From the NCBI GenBank assembly GCA_022071965.1, contig JAJVIQ010000020.1, positions 1 to 64,000 of the forward strand: a stretch of DNA of 64,000 bases, in the 5' to 3' direction. Under the pieces are notes generated by a model. The model was not told the DNA's origin. It did not search any database and was given only the letters and a program-made list of their open reading frames with translations. This stretch comes from Gammaproteobacteria bacterium. Its GTDB lineage: Bacteria > Pseudomonadota > Gammaproteobacteria > JAJPIJ01. Shown piece by piece: positions 7,959 to 16,676 of the stretch (position 1 is its first letter; the number at the start of each line of letters is the position of its first letter). The translations under genes were made by a program, and so were the position numbers.

Positions 7959-8188
7959 CCACGCCCTCCCCGGCTGGTCCCGAACAGAATACGACCAAGT
8001 TTAGGCGGGAGACCACACCCGGGGTTGATGGTCATCAACCGCGCAACGTCGCCCCGCCGCCAGTGACGCGCGTCAAGGCGGCCCGCCGGTCCGGCGGAGG
8101 AAAATGCCCCCGGATCGCCGCCGCCCTGGCGCGAGGTAGAGTATGCGCATCGGCAAAGGACACTGCCACTCCAGCGAGGCGACTCCGA

Positions 8189-9910
8189 ATGCCCCTCGTC
8201 AATGCCAGCGTTGCCGCCATCTTCGAAGAGATCGCCGATCTGCTCGACATACAGGGTGCGAATCCGTTTCGCATACGCGCCTACCGGAACGCCGCGCAGA
8301 CCATCGGCACGCTCGGCACGGATCTGCGCACGCTGCTCGAGCGCGGCACCGAGCTGACCGATCTGCCGGGCATCGGCGATGACCTTGCCGCCAAGGTGCG
8401 GGAGATCCTCGACACCGGCAAGTGCCGCATGCTCGAGAAACTGCACAGGCAGGTGCCGCCGGCGGTAACCGAGCTGCTGCGCATCCCGGGCCTCGGGCCC
8501 AAGCGCGTGCGGACCCTGTGGCAGGAGCTCGACCTGAATACCGTCGAGCAGTTGCTGCGGGCGGCGAAGGACGGGCGGATCCGCGGTCTGCACGGCTTCG
8601 GCCCGAGGACCGAGGCGAAGATCCTCGCGAGCGCGCAGGGCTACCTGAGCGCAAGCAAGCGCCACAAGCTGAGCGTCGCCGCCCGGTACGGCGAGCAGAT
8701 TGCCGCCTGCCTGCGCTCCATTGCCGGGGTCGTGCAGGTGGAGATCGCCGGCAGTTTCCGCCGCATGCGGGAGACCGTTGGCGATCTGGACGTGCTGGTG
8801 GTGGCCCGTCCGGACGCTCCGGTGATGGATCGGTTCGTGAAACATGAAGGTGTGCGGGAGGTGGTCGCCAGCGGTCCGACGCGCGGCACGGTCATCCTCC
8901 GCAGCGGCATGCAGGTCGATCTGCGCGTGGTTCCGGAGGAGAGTTTCGGCGCGGCGCTGCTGTACTTCACCGGCTCCAAGGCCCACAACATCGCGCTCAG
9001 GCGCATCGCCCGGGAGAAGGATCTCAAGCTCAACGAGTACGGCCTGTTCCGCGGCAGGGAGACCGTGGCGGGCAAGTCCGAGGGATCGGTGTACAAGGCC
9101 CTCGGTCTGCCGTGGATCCCGCCTGAGCTGCGCGAAGACCACGGGGAGATCGAGGCCGCCCGCGCGGGGACGCTCCCGAGGCTGGTGACGCTCGCCGATC
9201 TGAAGGGCGATCTGCACATGCATTCCAGGGCCAGCGACGGGCACGCGAGCATCGGGGAGATGGCGCAGGCGGCGCGCGAACATGGTCTGGAGTACTGCGC
9301 CGTCACCGATCACTCCAGGCGCCTGACCGTCGCCCATGGGCTGGATTCCGAACGGTTGCGCAAGCAGGTGGCCGAGATCGGCCGTCTCAACGAGCGAATG
9401 GAGGGCATCACGGTCCTGAGTGGCATCGAGGTCGAGATCCTGGAGGACGGCACGCTGGATCTGCCCGATTCCGTGCTCGCCACGCTCGACGTCGTGATCG
9501 CCGCCGTGCACAGCAAATTCGATCTCTCGCGCAAGCGGCAGACGGAGCGCGTGCTCAAGGCGCTCGGCAATCCGCACGTGCGCATCCTTGCGCATCCGAC
9601 CGGACGCCTCATCGGCGAACGGGAACCCTATGACGTCGACATGCAGCGCATCATCCGCAAGGCCAAGGCGGAGCGCGTGGCGCTGGAGGTCAACGCCCAT
9701 CCGCAGCGGCTCGACCTGCTGGACGTCCACTGCCGGATGGCGAAGGAGGAAGGCGTGCTGGTGGCGATCAACTCCGACGCGCACAGCAGCCTGGATTTCG
9801 AGGGGCTGCGGTTCGGCGTCGGCCAGGCGCGCCGCGGGTGGCTGGAGAAAAAGGACGTGCTGAACACCCGCCCCCTCGCCGCGCTAAAGACCTGGCTGCG
9901 CAGGGCTTGA
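8189..9910 (+). CDS. polX: DNA polymerase X with PHP domain
   Basis: A 573-residue family X repair polymerase/3'-5' exonuclease, the usual length for bacterial PolX. Order: an N-terminal helical 8-kDa-like region with helix-hairpin-helix motifs (LPGIGDDLAAKV, IPGLGPKRVRTL, LHGFGPRTEAKI), the nucleotidyltransferase core GSFRRMRETVGDLDVLV with metal-binding Asp199 and Asp201, the third carboxylate in QVDLRVV, then a PHP phosphoesterase domain from about residue 338 (GDLHMHSRASDGH, YCAVTDHS). The PHP metal-binding His residues appear intact. ATG at 8189 gives the normal N-terminus; longer in-frame starts add a basic, unlikely extension. Acts in gap filling during base-excision repair. Confidence 0.95.
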   Translation: MPLVNASVAAIFEEIADLLDIQGANPFRIRAYRNAAQTIGTLGTDLRTLLERGTELTDLPGIGDDLAAKVREILDTGKCRMLEKLHRQVPPAVTELLRIPGLGPKRVRTLWQELDLNTVEQLLRAAKDGRIRGLHGFGPRTEAKILASAQGYLSASKRHKLSVAARYGEQIAACLRSIAGVVQVEIAGSFRRMRETVGDLDVLVVARPDAPVMDRFVKHEGVREVVASGPTRGTVILRSGMQVDLRVVPEESFGAALLYFTGSKAHNIALRRIAREKDLKLNEYGLFRGRETVAGKSEGSVYKALGLPWIPPELREDHGEIEAARAGTLPRLVTLADLKGDLHMHSRASDGHASIGEMAQAAREHGLEYCAVTDHSRRLTVAHGLDSERLRKQVAEIGRLNERMEGITVLSGIEVEILEDGTLDLPDSVLATLDVVIAAVHSKFDLSRKRQTERVLKALGNPHVRILAHPTGRLIGEREPYDVDMQRIIRKAKAERVALEVNAHPQRLDLLDVHCRMAKEEGVLVAINSDAHSSLDFEGLRFGVGQARRGWLEKKDVLNTRPLAALKTWLRRA

Positions 9911-9927
9911 GGCAAGGGCCGGCCTCA
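9908..9927. terminator. Small hairpin between convergent genes
   Basis: TGAGGC at 9908-9913 pairs with GCCTCA at 9922-9927 around an 8-base loop. It spans both stop codons of the convergent polX and YbaK-type genes. There is no T-run on either side, so it is at best a weak bidirectional terminator. Confidence 0.3.
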
Positions 9928-10398
9928 GGCCGTGTAGTCGGTGGAGAATCGCGCGACGACCGGCCGGATCAGCCGTTCGAAATCGTCATAGGCCATCTGC
10001 ACCAGCTCCGTGTGCGTACCGGCGTTGAAGGCGATGCGCCTGCTCAGCGTCAGCGCCTCCTCGACATACACGTCCACGTCGTAGAGGTTGCCGAACGGCG
10101 GCATCGCGCCGGGCTCGCAGTCGGGGAAGATGTCCTTGAATTCGTACTCGTGCGCCAGTTCGACGCGTTCGGCCTTGCAGACGGCCCGCAACAGCTCGAG
10201 GTCGACCATGTCCGACGCCGCGATCACGACCATGACCATGCGCCCGTCGACCTTGATCATCGTCACCTTCGCGAAGGCGTCTCCGTGCACATGGGCGGCC
10301 TCCGCGGTCTCCGCCGCGGTGTACGCGCGCGAGTGACTCACTGTCACATAGCGCACGTTGTTGGAATCGAGGTACTCCTTGAGCTTTATCGGGATCAC
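9925..10398 (-). CDS. YbaK/ProX-type aminoacyl-tRNA deacylase domain protein
   Basis: A 157-residue free-standing deacylase domain expected to hydrolyse mischarged tRNA. The frame begins with GTG at 10398 (VIPIKLKEYL) behind GGGAGG, the usual N-terminus of this subgroup; longer in-frame ATG starts lie in Arg/Pro-rich sequence and lack a site. Conserved pieces are VRYVTVSHS, HGDAFAKVTMIKVDG with the functional Lys of the family, and GAMPPFGNLYDVDVYVEE, where the G-x-x-x-P-x-G loop lies. No membrane segment. The cognate tRNA is not predictable from sequence. Confidence 0.87.
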   Translation of the reverse strand: MIPIKLKEYLDSNNVRYVTVSHSRAYTAAETAEAAHVHGDAFAKVTMIKVDGRMVMVVIAASDMVDLELLRAVCKAERVELAHEYEFKDIFPDCEPGAMPPFGNLYDVDVYVEEALTLSRRIAFNAGTHTELVQMAYDDFERLIRPVVARFSTDYTA

Positions 10399-10806
10399 CG
10401 CATTGCCCTCCCGGTCCCGGACGGGTGCGCCGGATGCGTCATGCGGGAATTCTGCCGGCTCGCCGCTTCCGGCGTACTGATCCGGATCACGGGCCCGCGC
10501 ACGCGGGCGGCGCGCCCGGGGCAAGGCGTCGCCCGCAGATCCACCGCGCCATGACCCACGTCAAGCTCGGTGCCCGGTGACACAATAACCTGTCGGCAGG
10601 CCATAGTGATCGAGTGCCGCGAGGGCGGCGGGTGACGCGGCCTCGGGTGAACTCCCGGTCCCTGGCGAGCGCCGGCGCGGGAGGCGCGCGAGACGATGCA
10701 GCGAACCCCTGGGCACGATCGGATCCTTCCGCGACAGGAAAGGATGGTGTGCGCCGGGCGCCGGTGACGCGGGACCGATATCCACCCCAACGAGAGGACG
10801 CCGTGT
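10399..10806. other. Intergenic region, no gene seen
   Basis: 408 bases between the divergent YbaK-type and hemerythrin genes. Open frames here are GC-driven and lack start signals. The region must hold both promoters, but no -35/-10 pair or palindrome stands out enough to annotate. Confidence 0.5.
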
Positions 10807-11220
10807 ATGGAACTGATGCATTGGGATGAAAAATACTGCGTGGGTCTGCCGGAGATCGATGAGGAGCACAGGAGCCTGATCAGGAGCGTCAACGAGCTCC
10901 ATGCGGCGATCAAGGCGCGGATGGATCGCGAGGAGATCAAGGGATTCTTCGCGAAGGTGACCCGTGAGGTGTCCGCCCATTTCGACCACGAGGAACGGCT
11001 CATGCGCGAGCACCGGTACCAGGGATACGAGGAACACCGGGCCGACCACCAGCGCCTGCTGGAGGACATCGGCGATATCGCCACGGATTTCGCCGATGGC
11101 GTCTTCGATTACGATCCGGACAAGGCGCTGGGCCGCCGGCTCACGGAATGGTTCGTGGACCACGTCCGCGAGTACGACGCGCCGGCGTGCGCGTTCCTCT
11201 CCCGCAAATCTGTCGCATGA
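10807..11220 (+). CDS. Bacteriohemerythrin
   Basis: A 137-residue single-domain hemerythrin that should bind O2 at a di-iron centre. All seven classical ligands are in place: His21, His58, Glu62 (H-F-D-H-E), His77, His81 (H-R-A-D-H), His119 and Asp124 (H-V-R-E-Y-D). It starts after GAGAGGA. Single-domain forms store or deliver O2 or act in oxygen sensing. There is no attached signalling domain, and no obvious partner next door. Confidence 0.95.
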   Translation: MELMHWDEKYCVGLPEIDEEHRSLIRSVNELHAAIKARMDREEIKGFFAKVTREVSAHFDHEERLMREHRYQGYEEHRADHQRLLEDIGDIATDFADGVFDYDPDKALGRRLTEWFVDHVREYDAPACAFLSRKSVA

Positions 11221-11253
11221 GCGCGCCGGCCCCTGCTCCGGGCGCCGGCGCGC
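11221..11253 (+). terminator. Strong hairpin directly after the hemerythrin stop codon
   Basis: A perfect 10-base stem, GCGCGCCGGC (11221-11230) with GCCGGCGCGC (11244-11253), encloses a 13-base loop and begins at the base after the TGA stop. No T-run follows, so termination may be weak or Rho-assisted; mRNA 3'-end protection is an alternative role. Confidence 0.55.
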
Positions 11254-11258
11254 GACGG

Positions 11259-11387
11259 TCAGGAGGCCGGCGCGGGCTGCCGGCGCGAGGGTGAGAGCCT
11301 CCTCGCCCGGCGTCTCGGCCGCTGGCAGCCTATCCGCCCAGGCCAGCAGCAGTTCGCGGTGCCGGCTCAGGATCGCGGTGGCCTGCC
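11259..11387 (-). pseudogene. Decayed 3' fragment of a second ftsH
   Basis: About 130 bases align end to end with the last ~130 bases of the intact ftsH at 13995-14125, with roughly four bases in five identical by eye. Read on the minus strand it gives QATAILSRHRELLLAWADRL and PAAETPGEEALTL, clearly related to the FtsH tail ([34 protein letters not shown]). A two-base deletion shifts the frame before the former stop, and nothing of the protease or ATPase domain remains upstream, where the homology breaks off shortly before the molybdopterin oxidoreductase stop codon. It is a relic, not a gene. Confidence 0.8.
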
Positions 11388-11425
11388 TTCACAAATCGTC
11401 TCCCTGATGTGAGTTCGCGGATCGC

Positions 11426-13549
11426 CTATGCGGCGGCTTCCACCTGCACCAGGTTGTCGAAGACTCTCGGTGCGTTGCCCATTTCCACGAAATCCGCGGA
11501 GCTGGTGATATTCACCGTGCCGTTGTTGAACTGCCGCCAGTAGCCGAGCGTGGCGACGACCACGCCCGGGTTCACGTCGTCCGTGACTCGGGCGGCACAC
11601 TCGAAGGCGCCACGGTCGTTGAACACACGCACGGTATCGCCGTCCCTGATGCCGCGCGCTCCGGCGTCCACCGGACTGATCAGCACGAACTGGTCACCCT
11701 GCTCTTTCTGTTTGCCTTCCATGTTGGCGTAGCAGGAATTCAGGAACGCATGGCTCTTCGGCGTGATGATGTTCAAGGGGTATCTCTTCGCCAGTTCCGG
11801 GTTGGTTTCCGGGCGTTCCTTGGGCGGGAGGTAATCCGGCAGGGGATCGATATCCTCGCCCGGTTGCATGCCCTCGTACATCTGCCGGAACGGCGCAGCG
11901 ACAAAGTTCTTGGCACCGTCAACGCGGAAATGGCACTTGCCCGTAGGTGTCGGGAAGTTGCCTTCCCGGTGCGGGCAGCGGTCGTCCCTGGTCCCGACGT
12001 TGAGGCGTGCAAAGCCATGCTTGCGCAGGTAGTCGAGATCGATGCCCGCGCAGGCAGGAGCGTCCCAGTCGATGAAGTTCTCCAGGCATTCCGTGTCGGA
12101 CCACTTCAGTCGATCGTCCTCGTAGCCCATGCGCTCGGCCAGGCGGCGGAAGATCTCGTTGTTGGGGAGACATTCGCCGGGGGCATCGGCGCACTTGGTA
12201 TTGTAGGTCAGGTACAGGTGGCCCCAGGAGAGAATGATGTCTTCCATTTCCGCGCCCATGGCCGCGGGCAGCAGGATGTCGGCGTAGGACGCGGTGTCGG
12301 AGATGAAATGCTCGGCGGACACCTGGAACAGGTCCTCGCGCATCAGCCCTTCCACCACCTTGTCGGCCTCCGGGGATTGCGTCACCGGGTTGGAGTTCCA
12401 GCACATCAGCGAACGGATCGGGGTCGAGAGCGGCAACTCGCCGGTCAGGGCGCGGCCGAGTTGCAGGATGTTCACCACCTGGGTGTTCTCCGGGATCCAA
12501 TCCGGGCGGCAGATGACGTCAAACCTGTAGGGATGCTCCCACACCGGGAACTGGGTGATGCCGCCGCCGACATGCCGCCAGGCGCCGGTCAGCGCCGGGA
12601 TGCACGTGACCGCGCGGATGGTCTGGGCGCCGCCGTAATGACGTTCCAGGCCGACACCGATACGGATGGCGGCCGGCTGTTCCGTGGCAAGCTCCCGCGC
12701 CAGCCTGCGGATGTCCTCCGCCGGGACTCCGGTTATTTTCTCGGCCCATTCCGGCGTGCGGTCCCTGGCGCGTTCAGCGAGATCCTCGAAACCGACCGTG
12801 TATTTGTCGACGTAGTCCCTGTCCACCAGGCCCTGCTCGATGATGCTGTTGATGACCGCCATGGCCAGCGCGCCGTCGGTGGCCGGTTTCGGGGTGATGT
12901 GCCAGTCCGCCTGTTTCGCGGTGCGTGACTTGTAGGCGTCTATGACGACAACCTTCGCACCCCGCTTTCTCGCATCCACCACAATGTGCCAGTGGTGCAG
13001 GTTGGTGCTGACGCTGTTGCAGGCCCAGATGACGATGTACTTGGAGTGAATGTAGCTTTCCGGATCGACACCGGCGGTGGGCCCGATGGTCAGCAGCCAG
13101 GCGGTGCAGGAGCCTTCACCGCAGTAGGTGCGCTCGCATACCGTCGCCCCCATGCGATTGAAAAAGGCATCGCCCCCGTTGAGGCCGTGCACCAGGCCCT
13201 GGTGACCGAGGTAACTCGCCGGCAGGATGGCCTGCGGGCCGTCTTCGGCGATGATCCGTTTCCATTTGCCGGCGATTTCGTCCAGCGCCTCGTCCCAGGT
13301 GATGCGCTCGAACTGCTTCGACCCTTTGGGGCCGCTTCGGCGCATGGGATGGAGCAGGCGATCGGGATGGTAGTGGCGTTTTTCGTAGTCTTTCAGCTTG
13401 ACGCACAGGCCGCCGCGCGTCATGGGGTGTTCCTTGTTTCCGCGAACACCGGTCAGCCGGCCATTCTCCACTTCAAAGACCATGGAGCAGGTGTCGGGAC
13501 AATCGTGCGGGCAACCGCCGTGGTAGGTTTTCATGACCGCTGCGGACAT
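11426..13549 (-). CDS. Molybdopterin (bis-MGD) oxidoreductase with one 4Fe-4S cluster
   Basis: A 707-residue catalytic subunit of the DMSO-reductase superfamily. N-terminal Cys13, Cys17, Cys21 and Cys49 (CPHDCPDTC ... GGLCVK) bind a 4Fe-4S cluster; the cofactor-binding body and the C-terminal MopterinDB domain (NIITPKSHAFLNS to LGYWRQFNNGT) follow. There is no twin-arginine signal, so it should be cytoplasmic. The start ATG follows GAGGAGG by a good distance. No electron-transfer or membrane subunit and no chaperone gene lie beside it, which is unusual. Substrate and Mo ligand are not evident; the CGEGSC segment near residue 145 is where the ligand usually lies. Confidence 0.93.
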   Translation of the reverse strand: MSAAVMKTYHGGCPHDCPDTCSMVFEVENGRLTGVRGNKEHPMTRGGLCVKLKDYEKRHYHPDRLLHPMRRSGPKGSKQFERITWDEALDEIAGKWKRIIAEDGPQAILPASYLGHQGLVHGLNGGDAFFNRMGATVCERTYCGEGSCTAWLLTIGPTAGVDPESYIHSKYIVIWACNSVSTNLHHWHIVVDARKRGAKVVVIDAYKSRTAKQADWHITPKPATDGALAMAVINSIIEQGLVDRDYVDKYTVGFEDLAERARDRTPEWAEKITGVPAEDIRRLARELATEQPAAIRIGVGLERHYGGAQTIRAVTCIPALTGAWRHVGGGITQFPVWEHPYRFDVICRPDWIPENTQVVNILQLGRALTGELPLSTPIRSLMCWNSNPVTQSPEADKVVEGLMREDLFQVSAEHFISDTASYADILLPAAMGAEMEDIILSWGHLYLTYNTKCADAPGECLPNNEIFRRLAERMGYEDDRLKWSDTECLENFIDWDAPACAGIDLDYLRKHGFARLNVGTRDDRCPHREGNFPTPTGKCHFRVDGAKNFVAAPFRQMYEGMQPGEDIDPLPDYLPPKERPETNPELAKRYPLNIITPKSHAFLNSCYANMEGKQKEQGDQFVLISPVDAGARGIRDGDTVRVFNDRGAFECAARVTDDVNPGVVVATLGYWRQFNNGTVNITSSADFVEMGNAPRVFDNLVQVEAAA

Positions 13550-13613
13550 CGTGGCGCCTCCTCGTTACGCGTCGTTGAACGTCACCCCGGAACATGGGAA
13601 CGGGAAGAATAAG

Positions 13614-13630
13614 CTTGGTCCCTGACCAAG
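13614..13630. promoter_or_regulatory. Perfect inverted repeat upstream of the molybdopterin oxidoreductase
   Basis: CTTGGTC-cct-GACCAAG, a 7-base perfect dyad with a 3-base centre, lies 65-81 bases upstream of the oxidoreductase start. Size and position fit an operator for a dimeric repressor or a LysR-type site. No regulator gene is adjacent, so the cognate protein is unknown. Confidence 0.4.
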
Positions 13631-13715
13631 TCGAGCGGTCGCTCGCCGCCGATGTTTTCTGCAGTGCAGCAGTTCGATACCGTGGAATCCGGCCTGGGCT
13701 CCGCTCGCATCGCCA

Positions 13716-13991
13716 TCATCGAGCCACCACCTTCTCGAAATACGGCGTCTCCTGATCGTCCGGCCGACAGAAACCGTGCCGCGTTGCCGTGCGCCGCATC
13801 TCGAGCTGCCAGGCGGGTTGCCGGTGCAACAGGCGAATCGGCCCGCCGCCGTGCCGGCCGGCGGTGCCCGGCCCTTGCGCAAGGGAGGGCGCCCTCTCGA
13901 GCAGGTGCGTGTCAATGACGGGATGGACGATGCCGGGCAACTGGCCCGTGATCGCCGCGTGGCTGGCAAACAGGGAGCGTAGCCGCCGCAT
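13716..13991 (-). CDS. Possible small protein downstream of ftsH
   Basis: A 91-residue frame starting 3 bases after the ftsH stop codon on the same strand. The product is basic (many Arg and His), with a moderately conserved-looking start, RLRSLFASHAAI. I recognise no domain, signal or membrane segment. Close linkage to ftsH favours a real gene, but there is no clear ribosome-binding site apart from the end of ftsH, and GC-rich DNA makes such frames by chance. Confidence 0.35.
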   Translation of the reverse strand: MRRLRSLFASHAAITGQLPGIVHPVIDTHLLERAPSLAQGPGTAGRHGGGPIRLLHRQPAWQLEMRRTATRHGFCRPDDQETPYFEKVVAR

Positions 13992-13994
13992 CCC

Positions 13995-15824
13995 TCAGGC
14001 GGCCGGTGCGAGTTGCTGGCGCAGGGGGCGGAGATCCTCCTCGCCCAGCGTCTCGGCCGCGAGCAGCCTCTCCGCCCAATCCTGCAGCAGGTCGCGGTGC
14101 TCGCTCAGTGTCGTGCTGGCCTGCTCGAAGGCCGAGCCCACGATATCCCGCACCGCGCAGTCGATCTCGCGCGCCGTCTCCTCGCTGAAATCCCGCCGCG
14201 GCGTGGCACCCCCCGGCATGTCCAGGAATCGCGATCGCTCTCCCTCGTACGTCACGTGTCCGAGGGCGGCGACCATGCCGTAGCGCATCACCATGGAGCG
14301 TGCGATGTCGGTGACCTTCGCCAGGTCATCGGCCGCGCCGGTCGACAGGTGTCCGAAGACCAGTGCCTCGGCCGCCCTGCCGCCAAGCAGCACGGCCATC
14401 TTGTTCTGCAGTTCCTCCTGCGTCATCAGGTAGCGATCCTCCGTGGGCCGCTGGATCGTGTAGCCCAACGCGCCTATCCCGCGCGGGATGATGGAGATCT
14501 TGTGGACCGGATCGGCGCCGCGCGTCGTCATGGCGACGAGCGCGTGCCCCATCTCGTGGTAGGCGATGGTCCGGCGCTCCCTCTCATTCAGCACGCGGTT
14601 CTTCTTCTCCAGCCCGGCGACGATGCGTTCGATGGCGCGCGTGAAATCGTCCATGGCGACCGCGCTCGCCTTGCGCCGGGTGGCGAGCAGTGCCGCCTCG
14701 TTGATGAGATTGGCGATGTCGGCGCCGGAGAATCCGGGCGTCAGTGCGGCGAGCTGCTCCTTGTTCACATCGGGCGCAATCTGGATCTTGCGGATATGCA
14801 CGCTGAGGATGTCCAGGCGGCCCTTCCTGTCGGGGCGATCGACCAGCACCTGCCGATCGAAACGGCCGGCCCGCAACAGCGCCGGGTCCAGGATCTCGGG
14901 GCGGTTGGTCGCGGCCAGCAGCAGCAGGCCGCCGCTCGGGTCAAAACCATCCATCTCGGCGAGCAGCTGATTCAGCGTCTGCTCCTTCTCGTCGTGTCCT
15001 CCTCCGCCGCCGGGGCCGAACGCGCCGCGCGCCCGCCCGAGCGCATCGAGTTCGTCGATGAAGATGATCGCGGGCGCCTTCTGGCGCGCCTGCTCGAACA
15101 GGTCGCGCACGCGCGCGGCGCCGACGCCCACGAACATCTCGACGAACTCCGACCCGCTGATGGAGAAGAACGGAACTCCGGCCTCGCCGGCCACGGCGCG
15201 CGCGAGCAGCGTCTTCCCGGTGCCGGGAGGGCCGACCAGGAGCACGCCCTTGGGTATGCGGGCGCCGAGACGGCCGTACTCGCCCGGGTTCTTCAGGAAG
15301 TTGACCACTTCCCGCAGTTCCTCCTTCGCCTCCTCGACCCCGGCCACGTCGTCGAAGGTCACCTTGACGTTCGTCTCGACGTAGACACGGGCCTTGCTCT
15401 TGCCGACCGCGAGAAAGCCCCCGCCCAGCCCCCCCCGCCCCGCCAGCCGGCGGATCACGAACGACCACAGGGCGAAGAACAGGACGACCGGCACGATCCA
15501 CGACAACAGGTCGCGGAGGAAGGTATTCTCGGCCGCCTGCGTGTAGCGCACCTGGTGTTCGTCGAGCACCTTGGCAAGCCCGGGCTCCACGCGGTTGGTG
15601 ACGAACCGCGTGCGGCCATCCCGCAGTGGCGCCTTGAGTTCGCCGCGGATCGTGTCGGTGCCGATCACCACCTCCTTGATGCCATTCTCCTTCAGGTACT
15701 TCTGAAAGTCGCTGTACGGGATGAGTTCGACCTGGCGTGCCGCTATCCAGTAATTCTGCAGCGAGATCACGGCCAGCATGGCGACGATCCAGTACCAGAT
15801 GCTTATGTGTGTCTGTCTCTCCAT
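13995..15824 (-). CDS. ftsH: ATP-dependent zinc metalloprotease FtsH
   Basis: A 609-residue membrane-anchored AAA+ protease that degrades misfolded membrane proteins and regulators. N-terminal TM helix about 9-29, periplasmic domain about 30-103, second TM about 105-125. Walker A is GPPGTGKT (198-205), Walker [11 protein letters not shown], second region of homology [20 protein letters not shown], and the zinc site H-E-M-G-H. It lacks the rlmE/folP neighbours of the housekeeping copy in many gammaproteobacteria, so it may be an extra paralogue. A degraded tail of a related copy lies 2.6 kb downstream. Confidence 0.95.
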   Translation of the reverse strand: MERQTHISIWYWIVAMLAVISLQNYWIAARQVELIPYSDFQKYLKENGIKEVVIGTDTIRGELKAPLRDGRTRFVTNRVEPGLAKVLDEHQVRYTQAAENTFLRDLLSWIVPVVLFFALWSFVIRRLAGRGGLGGGFLAVGKSKARVYVETNVKVTFDDVAGVEEAKEELREVVNFLKNPGEYGRLGARIPKGVLLVGPPGTGKTLLARAVAGEAGVPFFSISGSEFVEMFVGVGAARVRDLFEQARQKAPAIIFIDELDALGRARGAFGPGGGGGHDEKEQTLNQLLAEMDGFDPSGGLLLLAATNRPEILDPALLRAGRFDRQVLVDRPDRKGRLDILSVHIRKIQIAPDVNKEQLAALTPGFSGADIANLINEAALLATRRKASAVAMDDFTRAIERIVAGLEKKNRVLNERERRTIAYHEMGHALVAMTTRGADPVHKISIIPRGIGALGYTIQRPTEDRYLMTQEELQNKMAVLLGGRAAEALVFGHLSTGAADDLAKVTDIARSMVMRYGMVAALGHVTYEGERSRFLDMPGGATPRRDFSEETAREIDCAVRDIVGSAFEQASTTLSEHRDLLQDWAERLLAAETLGEEDLRPLRQQLAPAA

Positions 15825-16107
15825 CGTCTCTCGCCTCGGATCCGGCTGAGTGCCGCATCCGTTTCACCCCGCGCGGAAGTCGGCGGGGCCCGCCTTTGCC
15901 ATCCATGCCTGCAACGATAGCGCCTGCCGCCGGCGGCCACCATGACCGCGCACGAGCCCCGGCGCGGGAGGCGGCCCCCGGCGCGGCGGACGGACCGCCG
16001 GCCCCGCAGTTGTCGCGGCCCCCGGATGGCCGCGTCCGGACCACGGACGATCCCCCTCATTGGCGGCGCGATGCGGCACGGCGGTGTCCTGGCCATGACA
16101 ACAGTGT
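15825..16107. other. Upstream region of ftsH, no gene seen
   Basis: A GC-rich stretch of about 280 bases that must contain the ftsH promoter. Open frames here have no ribosome-binding site and very high Arg/Pro content. No motif is clear enough to call. Base composition drops sharply to AT-rich from about 16095. Confidence 0.5.
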
Positions 16108-16136
16108 TTGTATTGTCTTCTAACACATTGAATATA
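16108..16136 (+). promoter_or_regulatory. Putative promoter of the Xre/RES module
   Basis: TTGTAT (16108-16113), a 17-base spacer and AATATA (16131-16136) sit in a 150-base AT-rich island quite unlike the surrounding DNA. It would give a leader of about 110 bases. The sharp AT shift is typical of toxin-antitoxin promoters and of transferred DNA. Confidence 0.45.
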
Positions 16137-16207
16137 GACATTAATAAAACACATATTAAAGTGATTTCTCGTGATCGAGTTGAGGCCCGTCCTCTTGCTG
16201 GTAGTCC

Positions 16208-16221
16208 AATAAGAGATTATT
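16208..16221. promoter_or_regulatory. Inverted repeat, candidate antitoxin operator
   Basis: AATAA-gaga-TTATT, a perfect 5-base dyad, lies 32-46 bases upstream of the antitoxin start. Xre-type antitoxins repress their own promoters by binding such dyads. The arms are short and AT-only, so chance is a real alternative. Confidence 0.35.
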
Positions 16222-16253
16222 TTGCAGAAACGTCCATATTGAGACTTGCCGTC

Positions 16254-16676
16254 ATGGCAATCCGCCCCGACATCCCGGCCACCGAACCGGCCAACGTCCC
16301 GCTGGCCGACATGGGCGCCGCCGGGTTGCGAGCCTTTGCCCGCATCGCCAGGCTCTGGCGCCTGAGCGTGGAGGAACAGCGCACCCTTCTGGGTCAGCCC
16401 CCGCGATCCTCCTTCTTCGCCTGGCGCCGGCATCCCGAGAAGGCGGTCCTGCCCCGCGACACGCTCGAGCGCCTGTCGAACATCCTGGGCATATACAAGT
16501 CCCTGCAGATCCTGTTTCCGGAGCCGGAGATCGCCGATGCGTGGATACGCAAGCCCAACAGCGCGCCGCCGTTCGGCGGCCAGCCGGCGCTGACCCGCAT
16601 GCTGGCGGGGAACGTCAGCGATCTCCATCTCGTGCGGCGCTACCTCGACGGTGTGCGTGGCGGCGGCGGTCCGTGA
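16254..16676 (+). CDS. Xre/MbcA/ParS-type antitoxin
   Basis: A 140-residue DNA-binding antitoxin of a RES-Xre pair. The N-terminal helical part (GLRAFARIARLWRLSVEEQRTLLGQ) and the C-terminal MbcA/ParS domain (LSNILGIYKSLQILFPEP, ADAWIRKPN, PFGGQPALTRML) are characteristic. The Trp-Ile-x-x-Pro-Asn and 'G-x-x-P-L/A' region normally contacts the toxin. ATG at 16254 is chosen because the coding-like sequence starts there; the frame further upstream runs through the AT-rich promoter. The stop codon overlaps the GTG of the toxin gene. Confidence 0.88.
   Translation: MAIRPDIPATEPANVPLADMGAAGLRAFARIARLWRLSVEEQRTLLGQPPRSSFFAWRRHPEKAVLPRDTLERLSNILGIYKSLQILFPEPEIADAWIRKPNSAPPFGGQPALTRMLAGNVSDLHLVRRYLDGVRGGGGP

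Noticed and set aside
11259-11387. Attachment-site repeat of a currently mobile element
   Set aside because: The two copies differ at about a fifth of positions and no integrase, excisionase or tRNA target is present; only an old event can be argued.
14013-15920. A 635-codon open frame antisense to ftsH, and similar long frames opposite polX, the PQQ dehydrogenase, pabC/fabF and fabD/fabH
   Set aside because: Each mirrors a well-supported gene and shows GC-driven composition without recognisable domains; all are shadows.
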